A stretch of DNA of 64,000 nt from Ardenticatenaceae bacterium (lineage in GTDB: Bacteria > Chloroflexota > Anaerolineae > Promineifilales > Promineifilaceae). Positions 61,561 through 64,000 of the stretch are shown here, piece by piece. The stretch's first letter is position 1; every line of letters starts with the position of its first letter. The stretch lies in assembly GCA_011525915.1 (NCBI GenBank), contig WYBM01000056.1:1-64000 (forward strand). The letters are read 5' to 3'. A model generated the notes under the pieces. That model did no database searches. It had not been told where the DNA came from and saw only the letters and a list, made by a program, of their open reading frames with translations. A program made the translations under genes and the position numbers.

Positions 61561-61664
61561 CCTAGTACCAGTCATCAGAAGTCAGTAACCAGTTTTCAGT
61601 GGACATTGACTAGCGGTAGACCCTACTGAATACTGTACACTGATGACTGAAAACTGATACTAGG
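61561..61664 (-). repeat. MITE-like element, copy 3 (reverse orientation)
   Basis: A 104-bp element with 12-nt inverted ends: CCTAGTACCAGT on the left and ACTGATACTAGG on the right (one mismatch). The reverse complement reads like copies 1 and 2 outside a diverged core. It lies between the FHA terminator and the convergent potD gene. Confidence 0.75.
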
Positions 61665-61684
61665 GACCACGTTCTATTAACAAC

Positions 61685-62875
61685 TTACCGGCCCTTTATG
61701 GCTGTCCACATCTCATCCCACATAAACACACCGTCACCCAACTCAAACAACCATTGCAATTTGTCCTGTACGTTAGCCGGTGGAAAAATGCCGGCGTCCG
61801 CCAGAATATCTGGCTCAATATACGCTTTGGCCGCTTCATTGGGGCTGGCGTAGTAGGTGAAGTTGGTGATCGCCGCCCCATTTTCGGCATCCAGCAAATA
61901 GTTCATGAAGTGTAAGGCTGTCTCTTTGCGCTCACTAAAAGCGGTGATGCAAATGTTATCCAACCACTTCACCGCCCCTTCCTGGGGAATGGCATAATAC
62001 CAGTTACCATCTTCTGTAGCGTCATCATAGGTGGACCAGTAGGCATTCGCCGCATCACCACTCCAGGAATGGGAAAGGACCACTTCGTCAGCAATAAGCA
62101 GCGCATCATCATAATCTTCGCTGTTGAACGTCTTCCAATAAGGTTTGGCGGCCAGAATGACATCACGCGCTTCTTCTAACTGGGCCCGATCCGTGCTGTT
62201 GGGCGAGTACCCCAGGTAAAACAGCGCCGCACCAATGAGTTCACGCTGGTCATTTAACACGTTGATGCCGCCATCTGCATAGTGGGCCAGCAGTTCCGGG
62301 TCAAATAGATAGGCCCAACTATCCGGCGTATTTTCGGCAAAAAATTCGTGGCCAGCACGGTAAGCGATGCCCGTCGTCCCCCACTGGTAGGGAACACAAT
62401 GCCGGTTATTGGGGTCAAAAGGGGCATTTTTGAAGTCCTCGCTAACATTGGCGAAGTTAGGCAGATTGTTGGTGTCTATCTCGGCCAACAGCCCCAGCTC
62501 AATCATCTGCGAAACCATGTAGTCAGAGGGGAAAATAACATCATAACCGGTGGCCCCGGCCTGCAGCTTGGCCAGTAAATCTTCATTGGAAGCGTAGGTG
62601 TCATAGGTAATTTGCACACCATATTCTTCTTCGTATTCGGTCAGCAGTGTTTCATCAATGTAGTCAGGCCAGTTATAGACAGTAAGCTGGCTGGCCAGTT
62701 GGGGGCCGGTAGCGGCCCCTTCTGCGCCGCCGCTGCCTTCGGAGTTGTTCACGGCCGTGTCGCCGCCATCGCCATTTTCCCCGGTCGACGTCTCGCCGGG
62801 CCCACCGCCAGGGCCGCCGCTACACGCCGCCAGCAAAAGGGATATAACCAACAAAAACCAGACTTTTTTCTTCAT
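61685..62875 (-). CDS. potD: Polyamine ABC transporter substrate-binding lipoprotein
   Basis: 396 aa with a lipobox (LLLAAC) and a Gly/Ser-rich linker to about residue 60. The periplasmic-binding-protein fold has the family segments LTVYNWPDYIDETLL, GYDVIFPSDYMVSQM and VPYQWGTTGIAYR. The family captures spermidine or putrescine. It is downstream of potC and, given only a partial potB in the window, is the end of the operon as seen; the ATPase PotA lies outside or elsewhere. Confidence 0.92.
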   Translation of the reverse strand: MKKKVWFLLVISLLLAACSGGPGGGPGETSTGENGDGGDTAVNNSEGSGGAEGAATGPQLASQLTVYNWPDYIDETLLTEYEEEYGVQITYDTYASNEDLLAKLQAGATGYDVIFPSDYMVSQMIELGLLAEIDTNNLPNFANVSEDFKNAPFDPNNRHCVPYQWGTTGIAYRAGHEFFAENTPDSWAYLFDPELLAHYADGGINVLNDQRELIGAALFYLGYSPNSTDRAQLEEARDVILAAKPYWKTFNSEDYDDALLIADEVVLSHSWSGDAANAYWSTYDDATEDGNWYYAIPQEGAVKWLDNICITAFSERKETALHFMNYLLDAENGAAITNFTYYASPNEAAKAYIEPDILADAGIFPPANVQDKLQWLFELGDGVFMWDEMWTAIKGR

Positions 62876-62919
62876 GATTCTCCTCCATATTGCCGTAGAC
62901 CCAAACGCCAGATTGGTGC

Positions 62920-63762
62920 TTATGATTTACGCTGCAATAGTAACGATAAAACAACTAAAACGGTGGACCCCAGCAGCATGAGCGTGGAGATGGCGTTTAC
63001 CTCCGGTGTCACGCCAAACTTGATCATCGAATAGACAAGCACCGGCAGTGTGGTGGAGCCAGGGCCAGAGACAAAAAAGGTGATGACAAAATCATCCAGC
63101 GACAGGGTAAAAGCCAACAGCGCCCCGGAAACCACAGCCGGCATCAACAGCGGCAGCGTTACCCGGCGGAATGTGGGCCATTCGCTGGCCCCCAGGTCAG
63201 CCGCCGCTTCCTCCAAATTGCGGTCCATGTCTGCCAGCCGGGCGCGCACAATGACGGCCACAAACGCTATGTTAAAGGCTATGTGGGCAATGAGGATGGT
63301 ATAACGGCTGAGAGGCACGGCCACCATCACAAAAAAGAGCAGCGCCGACAGGGCCATGACAATGTCGGGGATGATGATCGGCAGGTACATGACGGCGTCA
63401 AACGGCAGCTTACCACGATAACGGTAACGCTCTAAAGACAGCGCGGCCAGTGTACCCAGGACAGTGCTCAAAACGGTGGACCAGGTGGCCACCCAGATGC
63501 TTACTTTAAAAGCGTTAATCATGGCCCGATCATTAAACAAGACGCGGTACCATTCGGTGGTAAAGCCGGCCCAGACACCCACCACCTTGTTGGCGTTAAA
63601 AGAATAGATGATCAGAATGAGGATGGGCAGGTACAAAAATAAAAAGATGGCATACGCAAACCAGGTGAGAAAGCGTTTATTGAGGTCGGCACGCCGCTCA
63701 TAACGGTTGCGCCTGGTCTGCTTAACCACAGGTGTGGTGGAGGGGGTGGTTGCTGTTGTCAT
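62920..63762 (-). CDS. potC: Polyamine ABC transporter permease
   Basis: 280-aa inner-membrane permease with six hydrophobic helices and the EAA loop region EEAADLGASEWPTFRRVTLP contacting the ATPase. It pairs with PotB encoded just upstream and with PotD downstream. Confidence 0.94.
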   Translation of the reverse strand: MTTATTPSTTPVVKQTRRNRYERRADLNKRFLTWFAYAIFLFLYLPILILIIYSFNANKVVGVWAGFTTEWYRVLFNDRAMINAFKVSIWVATWSTVLSTVLGTLAALSLERYRYRGKLPFDAVMYLPIIIPDIVMALSALLFFVMVAVPLSRYTILIAHIAFNIAFVAVIVRARLADMDRNLEEAAADLGASEWPTFRRVTLPLLMPAVVSGALLAFTLSLDDFVITFFVSGPGSTTLPVLVYSMIKFGVTPEVNAISTLMLLGSTVLVVLSLLLQRKS

Positions 63763-63823
63763 GTCTTATACGCCGTTATCCATAAACCATGTTCCGCGGA
63801 CTTTAAGGCCATCGGGGCACGGC

Positions 63824-64000
63824 TTACACCAATTGCTGATTCTTGGCCAGTGTGCGGAAGTAAACCAGTGTGGCTGCCAGCATGATGGCCATCATAATAA
63901 AACCAATAGCCGAGCCAAACGGCCAATCACGCACGGTCATAAACTGCTGTTGTAACAGGTTGCCCAACAGGGCTACCTTGGCCCCGCCCATAAGGTCTGG
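63824..64000 (-). CDS. potB: Polyamine ABC transporter permease, 3' part only
   Basis: The last 58 residues are in the window and the rest lies beyond 64000. They include PDLMGGAKVALLGNLL, a hydrophobic helix and the end VYFRTLAKNQQLV, matching the C-terminus of PotB-type permeases. It precedes potC by about 60 nt. Confidence 0.85.
   Translation of the reverse strand, partial: PDLMGGAKVALLGNLLQQQFMTVRDWPFGSAIGFIMMAIMLAATLVYFRTLAKNQQLV

Larger units (their letters stand above)
273..62760. repeat. Dispersed palindromic octamer ACGGCCGT (about 90 exact copies)
   Basis: An exact-match reading of the window by eye gave about 90 copies of ACGGCCGT, for example at 273, 1332, 1585, 2389, 2818, 3202, 4358, 4465, 4780, 6483 and 6673, continuing to about 62750. 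Most are inside genes, where the commonest frame reads ACG GCC GT(N), giving Thr-Ala-Val. They are rarer in the nuo-atp block (30-42 kb). Chance would predict only a few. The pattern resembles highly iterated palindromes such as HIP1 of cyanobacteria. Confidence 0.85.

Overview
The window looks like part of a Chloroflexota chromosome (Anaerolineae/Ardenticatenia-like). This is inferred from the lipoprotein with EVTREVEV-type repeats, PPTxTP-type linkers, AfsR/MalT-like SARP regulators, FecR-domain surface proteins, and the split nuo and atp gene sets. GC content is moderate to high. About 90 copies of the perfect palindrome ACGGCCGT are scattered over the 64 kb, and many gene junctions carry short CAGTAATCAGT/ACTGAATACTGA-type repeats. 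No rRNA, tRNA, CRISPR array, transposase or prophage was found.

Region 1 (1-3.9 kb): proS behind an attenuator-like leader, a repeat lipoprotein on the minus strand, and signal peptidase I.

Region 2 (3.9-11.75 kb, all plus strand) is the most interesting part: a bacterial microcompartment locus. It encodes an RpiB-like isomerase, deoxyribose-phosphate aldolase (DeoC) and a CoA-acylating aldehyde dehydrogenase, each with an N-terminal amphipathic helix of encapsulation-peptide type. The shell set is one BMC-H, two different BMC-T and three BMC-P proteins. The most economical reading is a shell that cleaves 2-deoxyribose-5-phosphate to glyceraldehyde-3-phosphate and acetaldehyde and turns the acetaldehyde into acetyl-CoA. 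The shell proteins resemble, from memory, those of the Haliangium ochraceum compartment, and the enzyme set fits the sugar-phosphate-utilising (SPU) class. Unusual passengers are a zinc-ribbon protein, an unrecognised 179-aa protein, and a receiver-ParA/CpaE-like fusion that could position or regulate the compartment.

Region 3 (11.75-29.7 kb): an anchored metallopeptidase, an anchored Ig-like protein, an ABC-2 exporter, a large SARP-type regulator, an HtrA-like lipoprotein protease, a beta-helix surface protein, Lgt, a CDP-alcohol phosphatidyltransferase and a phosphodiesterase-family protein.

Region 4 (29.8-42.4 kb, minus strand): energy conservation. The nuo genes encode only membrane-arm subunits (A, H, J, K, L, two M, N) and are followed by Fo genes of ATP synthase (atpI, B, E, and a b subunit fused to a delta C-terminus). 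The peripheral arm of complex I and all F1 genes must lie elsewhere. Two NuoM copies plus an elongated NuoL suggest a 2M-type complex I.

Region 5 (42.7-61.5 kb): mostly signalling and surface functions. It holds an OmpR-type regulator, a nitroreductase and a flavin monooxygenase, a hydrolase fused to a cyclic-nucleotide-binding domain, a CBS protein, a tyrosine phosphatase, a tandem Nudix protein and a LysM protein. These are followed by a sigma factor with two FecR-domain proteins, a kinase-CHASE2-cyclase fusion whose cyclase has lost catalytic residues, and an FHA protein. Region 6 (61.7-64 kb): the potB(partial)-potC-potD polyamine ABC transporter on the minus strand.
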